Assembly: GCF_023746535.1 (NCBI RefSeq)
Contig: NZ_CP098747.1
Location: forward strand, 3,219,001 to 3,283,000
Length of the DNA: 64,000 nt
Direction: 5' to 3'
Source: Sneathiella marina
GTDB taxonomy: Bacteria > Pseudomonadota > Alphaproteobacteria > Sneathiellales > Sneathiellaceae
Shown piece by piece: positions 16,580 to 25,800 of the stretch. The notes below the pieces were generated by a model. That model did not search any database, was not told where the DNA came from, and worked only from the letters and a program-made list of their open reading frames with translations. Numbering within the stretch: the first letter of the stretch is position 1; each line of letters starts with the position of its first letter. Position numbers and translations under genes: made by a program.

Positions 16580-17104
16580 TTGGCCAAAGATAACCCAATC
16601 CTTTCCGCCATCGTCGCGGTGTCGGAAAACAACGTAATTGGGGCAGAGAATGATTTGCCATGGCGTCTGTCCAATGATTTAAAGTGGTTCAAGAAGAGCA
16701 CGATCGGCAAACCCATTTTAATGGGACGCAAGACATTCAAATCCCTGCCCGGCCTGCTTCCGGGGAGAACCAATATTATTCTTACCCGAGATCCCGACTT
16801 CACGTTAGACGGCGGTATCGTTACCCGCAATCTTGACGACGCTATCGCTGCAGGTCAGGTCGCCGCCAAAACGGCAGGAGCTGAAGAGATAGTGGTCATT
16901 GGTGGTGCCGAAATCTATCGCCTGACATTACCGCTGATTAACCGACTGTATCTGACGCGTGTTCACACGGAAATTGAAGGGGATACCTTTTTTCCAGAAC
17001 TGGAAACAACCGATTGGGTCGAGGTTTTTAACGAATTTCATGGAAAATCGGAAAAAGACATGTTTGATCATAGCTTTACAATTCTCGAGAGAATTCGCCC
17101 CTAA
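16580..17104 (+). CDS. folA: Dihydrofolate reductase
   Basis: This 174-residue enzyme reduces dihydrofolate to tetrahydrofolate with NADPH. Family landmarks are AIVAVSENNVIGAENDLPWR (Met20-loop region with the substrate-binding acid), GRKTFKSLPGLLPGRTNIIL (NADPH phosphate contacts) and VVIGGAEIYRL. The predicted start is TTG at 16580, two bases after the thyA stop codon, with no good ATG alternative. Such tight spacing indicates translational coupling. The thyA-folA pair is a common operon because thymidylate synthase is the main consumer of reduced folate. Confidence 0.95.
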   Translation: MAKDNPILSAIVAVSENNVIGAENDLPWRLSNDLKWFKKSTIGKPILMGRKTFKSLPGLLPGRTNIILTRDPDFTLDGGIVTRNLDDAIAAGQVAAKTAGAEEIVVIGGAEIYRLTLPLINRLYLTRVHTEIEGDTFFPELETTDWVEVFNEFHGKSEKDMFDHSFTILERIRP

Positions 17105-17164
17105 CTCTCTATTTCATGAAAAGCCCCTTTTAATATGGGTAAAAAATGCCTATATTAACACTGT

Positions 17165-17455
17165 TGGGCAACCAACTATGGCGATAAACGTTGCATGGAA
17201 TAAACGTTGCGGACCCGGGGGCGGTACCCGGCGCCTCCACCATGAATACAGAATTTTTGCAGGTTTCCTGTATTTTTGATGGGGGCGAAATAGGCTCGAC
17301 GCGCGCAGTAAAGATGTTATTTTCGCTCGGCATGATACCACCGATATCGGGTCATTTTTATAAATGCTAACGATAATAACGAAGCATTTGCCGTAGCTGC
17401 TTAATTGCACTACACGGGGTTCGGGGGGGCACCTGGCAACAGAAGCCCCTCCACT
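17165..17455 (+). ncRNA. ssrA: Transfer-messenger RNA, circularly permuted two-piece form
   Basis: The 462 bases between folA and sspB hold a permuted tmRNA gene. The acceptor piece comes first: a T-arm stem CCGGG/CCCGG near 17215-17231, then CGCCTCC (17232-17238), A, and encoded CCA (17240-17242). A 38-base intervening segment with an ATACAG/CTGTAT hairpin follows. The coding piece begins GGGGGCG at 17281, which pairs with the acceptor strand in 7 bp, including a G-U at the third pair (the alanine identity element). The tag frame starts at GCT 17366 and reads ANDNNEAFAVAA, stop TAA at 17402-17404. The GC-rich tail to about 17455 can form the last pseudoknot. Outer ends are approximate. Function: rescues stalled ribosomes and tags their products for proteolysis. 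Confidence 0.93.
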
Positions 17456-17566
17456 TAATATTGCCATCCTGTAGGCCTGGAACAAATCTGGAGCAGATCG
17501 CGGGTAGCATTAACAATAATAGACGACATCTGTGTTGATGCGAATGTAGTGGAGCGATGAAGTGTA

Positions 17567-18058
17567 ATGGCAGACGATATTAATTATAACTCAATGGTTG
17601 AAAAGGCTCTTTTGGAAGTCGTTCGCAATTCCCTCAGACATGCGGCGGAGTATGGGCTTCCTAACGAACAGCATTTTTATATAACCTTCAAAACCCGCTT
17701 TCCCGGCGTTACAATCCCCAAACATTTATCGAAACGCTATCAGGACGAAATGACTATTGTCCTGCAACACCAATTCTGGGACATCAAGGTTGAGACCACA
17801 TATTTCAGTGTTGATTTGAGTTTTAATCATAATCGGGAAACACTCACTGTGCCGTTTGATGCCTTGACGGCATTTGCGGACCCTTCGGTTCAGTTCGGGT
17901 TACAGTTCACCTCAGATTTACCAGGATCTAGTGAAGGCTCTATATCAACAGATGACGACAATTCAGAGACCAGCGACGAGGAGTCCGTTGATAGCAATAC
18001 CAAACCAATTGGAAAACAAGGCGAAGTCATTGCCCTTGATGCGTTTCGCAAGAAATGA
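17567..18058 (+). CDS. sspB: SspB-family ClpXP adaptor (alpha type)
   Basis: This 163-residue cytoplasmic protein has the alphaproteobacterial SspB architecture: a helix then a beta-rich tag-binding domain (HFYITFKTRFPGVTIPKHL through FDALTAFADPSVQFGLQF) and a flexible acidic tail. It ends in a short basic/hydrophobic motif (EVIALDAFRKK) expected to dock on the ClpX zinc-binding domain. SspB tethers ssrA-tagged proteins to ClpXP. It lies immediately after the tmRNA that produces that tag. Together with fumarase and the two small genes downstream it forms a gene order seen across alphaproteobacteria. The start ATG at 17567 follows a plausible weak ribosome site. Confidence 0.92.
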   Translation: MADDINYNSMVEKALLEVVRNSLRHAAEYGLPNEQHFYITFKTRFPGVTIPKHLSKRYQDEMTIVLQHQFWDIKVETTYFSVDLSFNHNRETLTVPFDALTAFADPSVQFGLQFTSDLPGSSEGSISTDDDNSETSDEESVDSNTKPIGKQGEVIALDAFRKK

Positions 18059-18112
18059 CATAAAATAAGCTATCCAATTTTTCCGCCTCTTGTCTAACCG
18101 AGAATTTGACCG

Positions 18113-19735
18113 ATGCCCGAATTTCACTACCAGGAAATGTTCGCCACCGGCGAAGATAATACACCATATCGTAAACTGAGCAGCGAACATGTCTCGACAA
18201 TAACGGTCGACGGACAGGAAGTTCTAAAAATTGAGCCCGAAGCGCTGTCGATGCTGACCGCCGAAGCGATGCGTGACATGGCTCACCTGTTGCGGCCGAA
18301 GCATCTTCAACAGCTCGCCAGTATACTGGAAGATGACGAAGCTTCTGAGAATGATAAATTTGTAGCCACGCAGCTGTTGAAAAACGCAAATATTGCCGCG
18401 GGCATGATCCTGCCGGGGTGTCAGGATACGGGCAGCGCAATTATTATGGGGAAAAAGGGGCAATATGTCTGGACCGATGGAACAGATAAAGAGCAGCTAT
18501 CCCATGGTGTTTACAAAACCTATACCGAAACAAATTTACGTTATTCCATGCTGGCGCCGTTCAGCATGTTTGACGAAAAAAACACTGGGACAAATTTACC
18601 CGCGCAAATCGACTTATATGCAACGAATGGAAATGAGTATGAATTTCTATTCATTGCGAAAGGCGGCGGGTCCGCCAACAAATCTTTCCTGCATCAAGCC
18701 CTTCCAAGTGTCCTCACACCAGATCGCCTCGTTCCGTTCATTCAGGAGAAAATGACGGAGCTTGGAACAGCAGCCTGCCCACCTTACCATCTCGCTGTCG
18801 TAATCGGAGGTACCTCTGCGGAGGATACGATGAAGACGGTAAAACTGGCCTCAACAAAATATTATGATGAGCTGCCGACCTCCGGCAATGAATTTGGCCG
18901 CGCTTTTCGTGATTTGGAAATGGAAAAGGAGATTTTGAAAGTAGCGCAAGGTATCGGCATTGGCGCCCAGTTTGGCGGCAAGTATTTCTGCCACGATGTT
19001 CGCGTGATCAGAATGCCTCGCCATGGGGCAAGTGTTCCATTGGGAATAGGTGTTTCCTGTTCGGCAGATCGGCAAGTCAAAGGCAAAATAACCAAGGAGG
19101 GCATATTCTTGGAGCAGCTGGAAACAAACCCAGCCCAGTATTTGCCTGAGGTCTCAAAGGAAGACCTTGAAGATCATGTGGTCAAAATCGACCTGAATCA
19201 GCCGATGAAGGATATTCTGGCAACTTTGACACAATACCCGATCAAGACCCGGCTCAGCCTCAGTGGTACGATTATTGTCGCCCGTGACATGGCTCATCGG
19301 AAATTGCGCGAGCTGCTAGAAAATGGAGACGGCCTGCCACAGTATTTTAAAGATCATATTATCTACTATGCCGGACCGGCCAAAACACCGGAGGGATATG
19401 CATCTGGATCCTTTGGGCCGACGACGGCAGGCCGTATGGATGGCTATGTGGATCAGTTCATGGCTGAAGGCGCCAGCATGGTGATGCTGGCAAAAGGTAA
19501 CCGCAGTAAAGCTGTTGTAAATGCCTGCAAGGAACATGGTGGTTTTTATTTAGGGTCGATCGGCGGTCCGGCGGCAATCCTTGCACAGGACAATATCAAA
19601 AAAGTCGAAGTACAGGAATTCGAAGAGTTTGGAATGGAGGCAATCTGGCGTATCGACGTTGTAGATTTCCCCGCCTTTATTGTTATGGATGACAAGGGAA
19701 ATGATTTTTTCGCCCCTAAACGGCCCACTTTCTGA
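18113..19735 (+). CDS. Fumarate hydratase, class I (iron-sulfur)
   Basis: This 540-residue enzyme interconverts fumarate and malate in the TCA cycle. It is the two-domain, FumA-type, oxygen-sensitive class. Cluster ligands are expected at the Cys of [11 protein letters not shown] (around residue 103), of the [14 protein letters not shown] segment and of [21 protein letters not shown] is another family block. Length matches E. coli FumA (548). It sits 54 bases after sspB and is followed by the RHH gene. No class II fumC is seen in the window. The alternative mesaconate/tartrate hydratase activities of close relatives cannot be excluded. Confidence 0.93.
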   Translation: MPEFHYQEMFATGEDNTPYRKLSSEHVSTITVDGQEVLKIEPEALSMLTAEAMRDMAHLLRPKHLQQLASILEDDEASENDKFVATQLLKNANIAAGMILPGCQDTGSAIIMGKKGQYVWTDGTDKEQLSHGVYKTYTETNLRYSMLAPFSMFDEKNTGTNLPAQIDLYATNGNEYEFLFIAKGGGSANKSFLHQALPSVLTPDRLVPFIQEKMTELGTAACPPYHLAVVIGGTSAEDTMKTVKLASTKYYDELPTSGNEFGRAFRDLEMEKEILKVAQGIGIGAQFGGKYFCHDVRVIRMPRHGASVPLGIGVSCSADRQVKGKITKEGIFLEQLETNPAQYLPEVSKEDLEDHVVKIDLNQPMKDILATLTQYPIKTRLSLSGTIIVARDMAHRKLRELLENGDGLPQYFKDHIIYYAGPAKTPEGYASGSFGPTTAGRMDGYVDQFMAEGASMVMLAKGNRSKAVVNACKEHGGFYLGSIGGPAAILAQDNIKKVEVQEFEEFGMEAIWRIDVVDFPAFIVMDDKGNDFFAPKRPTF

Positions 19736-19751
19736 CGGATAAAAAAAGCCA

Positions 19752-19982
19752 ATGACCGGCACGATCGTAAAGCACTCTGTCCGCATCGCTGGCCACCAAA
19801 CCAGTATCTCGCTTGAACAAAAATTCTGGACCATCCTTCAGGAAATCGCGCTGCGCGAAAATGTCAGTATCAATAAACTGATCACAAATATTGATGCAAC
19901 CCGATCGGGAAACATGAGCAGTACACTACGATTGTTTGTTCTTGAGGATTTGGAGCGCCGGCTCTCATCTAATATGGATTAA
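19752..19982 (+). CDS. Ribbon-helix-helix domain protein (RHH_4 type)
   Basis: This 76-residue protein matches the small alphaproteobacterial ribbon-helix-helix family: VKHSVRIAGHQTSISLEQKFW followed by a helix (ILQEIALRENVSINKLI) and NMSSTLRLFVLEDLERRL. The fold is shared with DNA-binding dimers such as Arc/MetJ, but DNA binding has not been shown for this group. It lies 16 bases after the fumarase stop codon, the customary neighbour order, so it is probably co-transcribed. Confidence 0.85.
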   Translation: MTGTIVKHSVRIAGHQTSISLEQKFWTILQEIALRENVSINKLITNIDATRSGNMSSTLRLFVLEDLERRLSSNMD

Positions 19983-20068
19983 CTCAAATCTTTTTGTAGG
20001 AATACGCCGCCCAGGCCCTATATTAAGATGTATCCGAGAGGCATAAATCTTGTGAGGCTGTGAACACC

Positions 20069-20281
20069 ATGGGCGATGTTGTCAATCTAAATCAATTCCG
20101 AAAAAAACAGGAACGAAAATCAGCAAAAGAAAAAGCGAGCCAAAATCGCCGGGCATATGGCCGAACGAAGGCGGAGCGCAAAGATGCTGAAAAACAACAC
20201 CGAAAGGATACCAATGAGCTTGATGGGAGGAAGTTGACAAACCAGCGGAAGACCGATGACAGTTCAAAGGCCGAAAGTTAG
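20069..20281 (+). CDS. DUF4169 family protein
   Basis: This 70-residue, very basic protein opens GDVVNLNQFRKKQERKSAKE, the DUF4169 signature, followed by RRAYGRTKAERKDAEKQ and a Lys/Arg-rich helix. It is probably a nucleic-acid- or ribosome-associated small helical protein, but no function is established. The ATG at 20069 is chosen over a GTG at 20060 because the GAGG ribosome site is too close to the GTG. A terminator hairpin overlaps its stop codon, so it ends the sspB-fumarase-RHH unit. Confidence 0.85.
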   Translation: MGDVVNLNQFRKKQERKSAKEKASQNRRAYGRTKAERKDAEKQHRKDTNELDGRKLTNQRKTDDSSKAES

Positions 20282-20301
20282 GCCTTTCTTCACTTTTTTT
20301 T
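20266..20301 (+). terminator. Terminator after DUF4169 gene
   Basis: AAAGGCC (20266-20272) pairs with GGCCTTT (20281-20287) around an 8-base loop containing the stop codon. A run of eight T residues follows at 20294-20301. It is the expected 3' end of the sspB-fumarase-RHH-DUF4169 transcript. Confidence 0.8.
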
Positions 20302-20396
20302 CTTAAAAATAGACAGATATTGTCACGAAGCTGACTCAACTTTCTTCTAGAAATGGTTCTTGCAAAACCACTTCAACGACTTGTGGAGAATTTTTA

Positions 20397-20552
20397 ATGA
20401 GTATGGAATTGAATCAAAAAGAACCTGCATTGCGGGAAATTCTGGAAGATCCGATTATCCACGCAGTTCTCAAAAGGGACGGACTTACAGTAGAGGATGT
20501 GAGAAAAGTTGTGTCATCCTATCAGCGAACCGCCAAGAAGGCCTCTAATTAG
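20397..20552 (+). CDS. Small 51-residue helical protein, uncharacterised
   Basis: A short ORF in a different frame from larger spurious ones encodes 51 residues: MSMELNQKEPALREILEDP and a middle part IIHAVLKRDGLTVEDVRKVV, ending in a basic tail. A GGAG ribosome site lies 8 bases before the ATG. The P(I/L)I..L...DGL....V..V pattern resembles small alphaproteobacterial hypothetical proteins of 50-70 residues with two short helices. The function is unknown. It stands between the terminator of the DUF4169 unit and the dehalogenase-like gene. Confidence 0.65.
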   Translation: MSMELNQKEPALREILEDPIIHAVLKRDGLTVEDVRKVVSSYQRTAKKASN

Positions 20553-20680
20553 GCCACATTACAGCTGATTGCGATGTGACGAATTTACATCTGACACCAT
20601 CTTTTATTGTGCAATAACACCCTGTCGCGGTATGATTGAAAAACAAGCCTTTCGTCGCTACAACCAAAAGACAGGGTATC

Positions 20681-21559
20681 ATGACAGCTGCAAGTAAATA
20701 TAAGAAGAAATCTGCAACGATCCGTGGCATAAAAATGGCCTATATCGAAGAAGGTGAAGGCGATCCGATTGTCTTCTTGCATGGCAATCCGACTTCTTCA
20801 TATTTATGGCGAAATATTATGCCGCACCTGGAAGGCCAGGGCCGGTTGATTGCACCGGATCTTATCGGTATGGGCGATTCCGAGAAGCTGCAGGACAGCG
20901 GCCCGGAAAGTTATACATTTAAAGAGCATCGTAGCTTTTTACATGAACTATTAGCTTATCTGGAGGTAGACCAGAACGTAACCCTGGTTATCCATGATTG
21001 GGGGTCTGCACTTGGCTTTGACTGGGCCAATCAAAATCAGGGCGCCATGAAAGGCATCGCTTACATGGAAGGTATCGTCCAGTCCATTCCTAGCTGGGAT
21101 AGCTGGCCGGAAGGCGCCCGCAATATTTTTCAGGGCTTCCGCAGCCCTGCAGGAGAAGATCTCGTTCTTGAAAAAAACATATTTGTCGAACGGGTTTTAC
21201 CGGGCTCGATTATCCGAGAATTGGAAGATGCGGAACAGAGTGAATATTTGCGCCCATTTCGCAATGCAGGAGAGGACCGTCGGCCTACATTGACTTGGCC
21301 GCGACAAATACCCATTGCGGGTGAACCGGAAGACGTTGTGGAAATTGTGAATAGCTATTCTGAATGGCTGAGCCAGTCAGAGCTGCCAAAACTCTTTATC
21401 AACGCCGATCCGGGATCAATTTTGATCGGCCCTCAACGGGAATTCTGCCGAAGCTGGCCCAATCAAACTGAAATAACCGTCAAAGGTCTACATTTCATAC
21501 AAGAAGACAGCCCGAATGAAATTGGTCAGGCAATATCTGATTTCGTTACAAAAATCTAA
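20681..21559 (+). CDS. Haloalkane dehalogenase-like alpha/beta hydrolase
   Basis: This 292-residue enzyme carries the complete subfamily II (LinB/DhaA-type) catalytic set. Nucleophile Asp106 and halide-binding Trp107 lie in [10 protein letters not shown], second halide ligand Asn36 in HGNPTSS, catalytic acid Glu130 in YMEGI, and base His271 in KGLHFIQED. Each sits within one or two residues of the LinB positions, and the length is nearly the same (296). The likely reaction is hydrolysis of a carbon-halogen bond to an alcohol and halide, although the natural substrate is often unknown. The ATG at 20681 has an AGGG site upstream. No signal peptide is seen, so it is cytoplasmic. A 114-residue unknown protein follows 21 bases later. 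Confidence 0.9.
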   Translation: MTAASKYKKKSATIRGIKMAYIEEGEGDPIVFLHGNPTSSYLWRNIMPHLEGQGRLIAPDLIGMGDSEKLQDSGPESYTFKEHRSFLHELLAYLEVDQNVTLVIHDWGSALGFDWANQNQGAMKGIAYMEGIVQSIPSWDSWPEGARNIFQGFRSPAGEDLVLEKNIFVERVLPGSIIRELEDAEQSEYLRPFRNAGEDRRPTLTWPRQIPIAGEPEDVVEIVNSYSEWLSQSELPKLFINADPGSILIGPQREFCRSWPNQTEITVKGLHFIQEDSPNEIGQAISDFVTKI

Positions 21560-21580
21560 CCAAGGGAATAATGACCAGCC

Positions 21581-21925
21581 ATGCCGTCTGCGACTAAGAA
21601 ACTGAAACTCAATCCGCTGCAAAGCAAAACACTGGTTTTACTGCAGATTTTAGCCCGGGATGCGGATAGTTCAGCTGCTGTTGCGGAGTCAGATGACATT
21701 CGCGTCACACGCCTGCCACATGGTCACGGCAATCATATGCATGTTGGACAGTATGTGGTTTCAACTAAAGATGCCAGCGGTCTGGACAATCCGGCTGTAT
21801 GGGTTGCTTTGGTACGCAAGGGACTTGTCCGGGAGAACTGGCAAAAAGAAATTATCGTTACGGCGGCAGGGCTTGCCTTTTCTACCGGCCTTGAAAGTAA
21901 GTTTGTATCAACATCTGATCATTAA
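21581..21925 (+). CDS. Hypothetical protein, possible winged-helix-like domain
   Basis: This 114-residue protein lies between the dehalogenase-like gene and a cyclase gene, with 21- and 26-base gaps. It begins with a basic region, then KLNPLQSKTLVLLQILARD, a Leu-rich helix resembling the first helix of a winged-helix domain. It contains a His-rich loop (LPHGHGNHMHVGQYVV) that might bind a metal. It ends with WVALVRKGLVRENWQKEIIVTAAG, which looks like a wing and helix. I do not recognise a family, and metal or DNA binding is only suggestive. Confidence 0.6.
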   Translation: MPSATKKLKLNPLQSKTLVLLQILARDADSSAAVAESDDIRVTRLPHGHGNHMHVGQYVVSTKDASGLDNPAVWVALVRKGLVRENWQKEIIVTAAGLAFSTGLESKFVSTSDH

Positions 21926-21951
21926 CTCACATTCACCAGGATTGGCTTCCT

Positions 21952-22812
21952 ATGAAAACTGGACAGGATCGAAAACTCACTACCATTTTATGTGCCGACG
22001 TTGTCGGCTACAGCCGGCTCATGAGCGAAGATGAAGAGAAAACGCTGGAAAGGCTGAAGCAAACACGAGAGGTTTTCAAACGATATATTGACGAGCATTC
22101 AGGCCGCATCGTCAATATGACAGGAGACGGTTTAATCGCCGATTTTTCCAGCGCTGTTAAAGCTATGCAATGTGCCATCGAGGTCCAGAACAAATTAAAC
22201 AAGGATAATACCGGTCTGCCGCAATCCGACCAAATGGCCTATCGAGTTGGACTTAATTTGGGGGATGTCATTATCGAAGGCGATGATATCTTTGGTGAAG
22301 GCGTTAATGTGGCAGCCCGACTGGAAGCTATGGCGCCAGTTGGCGGGATTTGTATTTCCGGCCCGCTTTTTGATCAGGTCAAAAATAAATTTCCGATGGC
22401 ATTCAATTTTCTTGGCAATAAAACCGTCAAGAATATAGCAGACCCTGTAGCCGTCTATTCACTTTCACTCAATGAGACTGCGGACGACCAAAATCCAGCA
22501 TCCGCTGCTGCTCCGCTTGAAGACGTCGAACCATCAATCGATGTTGAAGACAAGAGGCTTCGAAAAATGGTCAAGAAGCAGGCGGCTTTTTACCGTCTCG
22601 CCTTTATTTATGGCAGCATTATTGTTTTTCTGTTTGTTATTAATGCTGCAACTTCAACCAGTTACTGGTGGTTTTTATGGCCCGCCGGCTCTATGCTCCT
22701 CGTCCTTGCTATACGCGCTATATCCGTCTTCGGCAAAGGCCCGGTAGGCGATGATTGGGAGGAACGTAAATTCTCTGAACTGAAAGAAAAAAATCGTAAG
22801 AGCTTGTCCTAG
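21952..22812 (+). CDS. Class III nucleotide cyclase with 2TM domain
   Basis: This 286-residue protein has an N-terminal class III cyclase homology domain (about residues 5-175) and two transmembrane helices near the C-terminus (around 215-260), followed by GDDWEERKF, like the 2TM family. Metal-binding Asp residues are present (LCADVVGYSRL and MTGDGLIADF), and transition-state Asn and Arg are in VNVAARLE. At the substrate-selecting sites Asn replaces the usual Lys (VNMTGDG), and Glu stands where Asp is expected (GEGVN). Base preference is therefore uncertain, so adenylate cyclase should be called with caution. The 3' end overlaps the giant T1SS gene by four bases. Confidence 0.82.
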   Translation: MKTGQDRKLTTILCADVVGYSRLMSEDEEKTLERLKQTREVFKRYIDEHSGRIVNMTGDGLIADFSSAVKAMQCAIEVQNKLNKDNTGLPQSDQMAYRVGLNLGDVIIEGDDIFGEGVNVAARLEAMAPVGGICISGPLFDQVKNKFPMAFNFLGNKTVKNIADPVAVYSLSLNETADDQNPASAAAPLEDVEPSIDVEDKRLRKMVKKQAAFYRLAFIYGSIIVFLFVINAATSTSYWWFLWPAGSMLLVLAIRAISVFGKGPVGDDWEERKFSELKEKNRKSLS

Positions 22813-25800
22813 GATTCATCAACTGTGATTTTGCTGGCAATATCGTCAAGCGCCTGATTATCCGGATTGATCTGATTGCTAAAGAATACAACTGGTGTGT
22901 TAGCTGCCGTAAATGTCAGGGCCGCCTGACCATTAATCTCACTCAGATCCCACGCGTCCCCCTGTCCGCGGTCTTCCGTCAATAATCCCAATACATCGAA
23001 AATCTGATCAAGATCCACGGTGTCTTCGCCCGCGTCAAAATCCGAAATCGTAATCTCGAAATCCGGATCAGATGGCCCGCTCAAATACGCTCCTGTAATT
23101 GCAAAAACATCCGCCCCGCTGCCTCCTTCAAGGATGTCGTTACCGCCATTACCCTGTAAAGTATCGTTGCCACCATTCCCGGCGATCCAGTCATCTCCAT
23201 CACTGCCGACCAACAGTTCCGCGCCGCCATCTCCTTGAAAAATCTCACTGACAAAATTCACGGAAAGAACCGCACTGCTACTATCGCCATCACCGTCTGT
23301 CAGGAAATATTCAAAACTATCCTCAGCCCCGGGCTCAGCTGATTGAGGGGCTGTATAGGTATAATTTCCATCCATATCAATTGACAACGAACCGCCTAAA
23401 TCAGTCTCAATAATCAATGGATCAGAATTTTGCGGTATATCATAATTTATCGAATTATAAGTCAGGCTTGTCAATGTACCTCCGTCGGCTCCCAAAAGAT
23501 CAACGACACCGGAACTAACCACATTATCGGATTCTACGACAGGAACCGTATCCTCCAGAACAGAATCAAGATCATTTGGGTCAATGACGACAATTGGATC
23601 TTGCCCGGCATTTTCCACATTTGCCAGCTCATCTGTATCCGTTCCGTTTCCAATACCCACGGCGACGACTTCAATATTATTGCCATCCGCAAAATTCTGC
23701 CAATCATTCCCTCCCGCTGTGGGTACGCCCTGGCCACTATTCGGCGCACCATCGGAAATAAAGTAAGCAATATGGTTAAAGCCTTCCAAATTTGGATCGT
23801 CCAAATTCGCATTCAAAACTCCTTGCGCACCGGTCTCACTGTCAGCAACGGCCGCCGCATAACTGGTCCCGCCGCTCGGAATCAAGTTACCCGCTGCACC
23901 AATAAATGCCTGAGCATCAGAAATCGATGTGCCGCTGTAAACAATACTCGCAGCACTGGAAAACCCGATGATCGTTATATTGACCGCTCGTGATGCCTCT
24001 CCATAGTCTCCGAGCAGGTTACTCACGGATTGCTTCAACACATCCATGCGGGTCCCGCTTCCACCGCTGACACCCTGACTCATCGATCCAGACGTATCCA
24101 GGATAAGCACCAGGTTGTAAGCCGGCAGTTGTGGGGCTTCGAGGATAACATCATCCGGACTAGCCAATGGTGCATCATCAACAATGGTTGTGCTAAAGGA
24201 GCCACTAGCACTTGATCCGTCATTATCTTCCACGTCATACCCGAAGGTGAAGAGCAGGCTGTCTTCACCGGCGCCGCCATGGTCAACAACATCCTGCAAT
24301 GTCATGCTGTATCCGAAGTTATCTCCGTCGCCATTTGGCGCGAAATCCAGCGTAAACACTGTACGTGGGGCACCGTTTTCCGGAACTGCGGTCGCTGTTA
24401 CACGTTGCGTCACTCCATCGCTCAGTGTCGTTAAATCATACTCAACATTGTCGCCGCGCGATGTAATACTCGGAAGGTTATCAATAGTTAAGGCGACCGA
24501 CCCGAAGCCATCCAAACCCATATCTATGGCGACAACACCGGTGGCAGTCGAAGATTCGGGTGAAATATCGGATCCTTCCGGCAAATCATCCTCATCCAAT
24601 ATCACGTTATCGGCAATACCGAGAATTGGCGCACTATCCTTAACTTCAATACCGAGCACGCCGGAAACGGACGCTCCCGCTTCATCGAACGCGGTGAATG
24701 CGAGATCAAACTCGACGAGCGGGACAACATTGCCAAAACCGTCTGAATGATCGAGTGGCCCATCAAGGGTCATATCGTAAGTACCATCTTCGGACAAGGT
24801 AATTGTAAATATGGTTGCCCCACCAGCCGTTCCAACAATTGTGTCAGTGCCAAGGCCTGAAAGAACAACATCGGAGCCGCCAGAAGATACATTCGAGGCT
24901 GCAAAATCAATTTGCTCGGCATCAAAAATTACGCTGCTCAAGGTTCCGCTTCCACCGGTTACACCCAGTGATCCATCAACTACGCTGCCGTCGGTATCTG
25001 CTTCGTCAAGATCCGCCGCCTCAGGGCTTTCGATATCGATCGCTGGCTCGTCATCAATGATATCAATCGAGAGCACATCTGCATCCCCATCCACGACCAC
25101 ATTTTCAGAGGCACCGACAATAGAAATTGTCAGAGATTCTGTTCCCTCATAAACATCATCGTCCAAAAGCGGAACATCAATGCTGATTGTTGCACCTGCA
25201 GGCAGGCCCGTCTCCCCGCCGTCGAAAGTAGCCGTTTTTACAGCATCTGCACTATAATCGCTGCCTTCAGATGCCGTTCCTGAAATTACGTAATCAATGT
25301 CGAGCTTTGCGCCGGCCGCAAGGGGTTTATCTAAAACCAGCTCAAAGGAAAGAACACCGGCTCCTTCCCCCACCTCGCCATTGGCGATTGCGGTGCCATC
25401 CAAGGTTGCCTCGGTGATGCGGACCACACCAATATCATCATCAACAATAACAACAACTGTTTCCTTGAAGGCAAAACTGATATTCGCGTTGTCAGCACCT
25501 ATCAATTCAATAATAAAGAATTCAAGATTCTCGACAACATCATCGTCCGTGACAGTCACGGTAAAGCTTGTAGACAACTGACCTGCAGGAATGATCGCTG
25601 TTCCATCGCCATCAACAACAAAGTCATCCGCAGATGCCGTACCTGGCCGGACATCATAGGTAATTGTTACCGGAAGACCTGACGGCTCATCCAAACCAAT
25701 GACGACCTCGTAGGAAATAATGTTGCCAGTTACAGGATCGCGGACCGTATTGACCGAGACTTTAGCGTCTGGGCCATCACTTACGCCCCCTTCAACAGCT

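Noticed and set aside
17105-17566. Open frames of 67-111 codons in the folA-sspB gap
   Set aside because: This stretch is a permuted tmRNA gene. The frames cross its CCA, intervening loop and tag, and none has protein family features.
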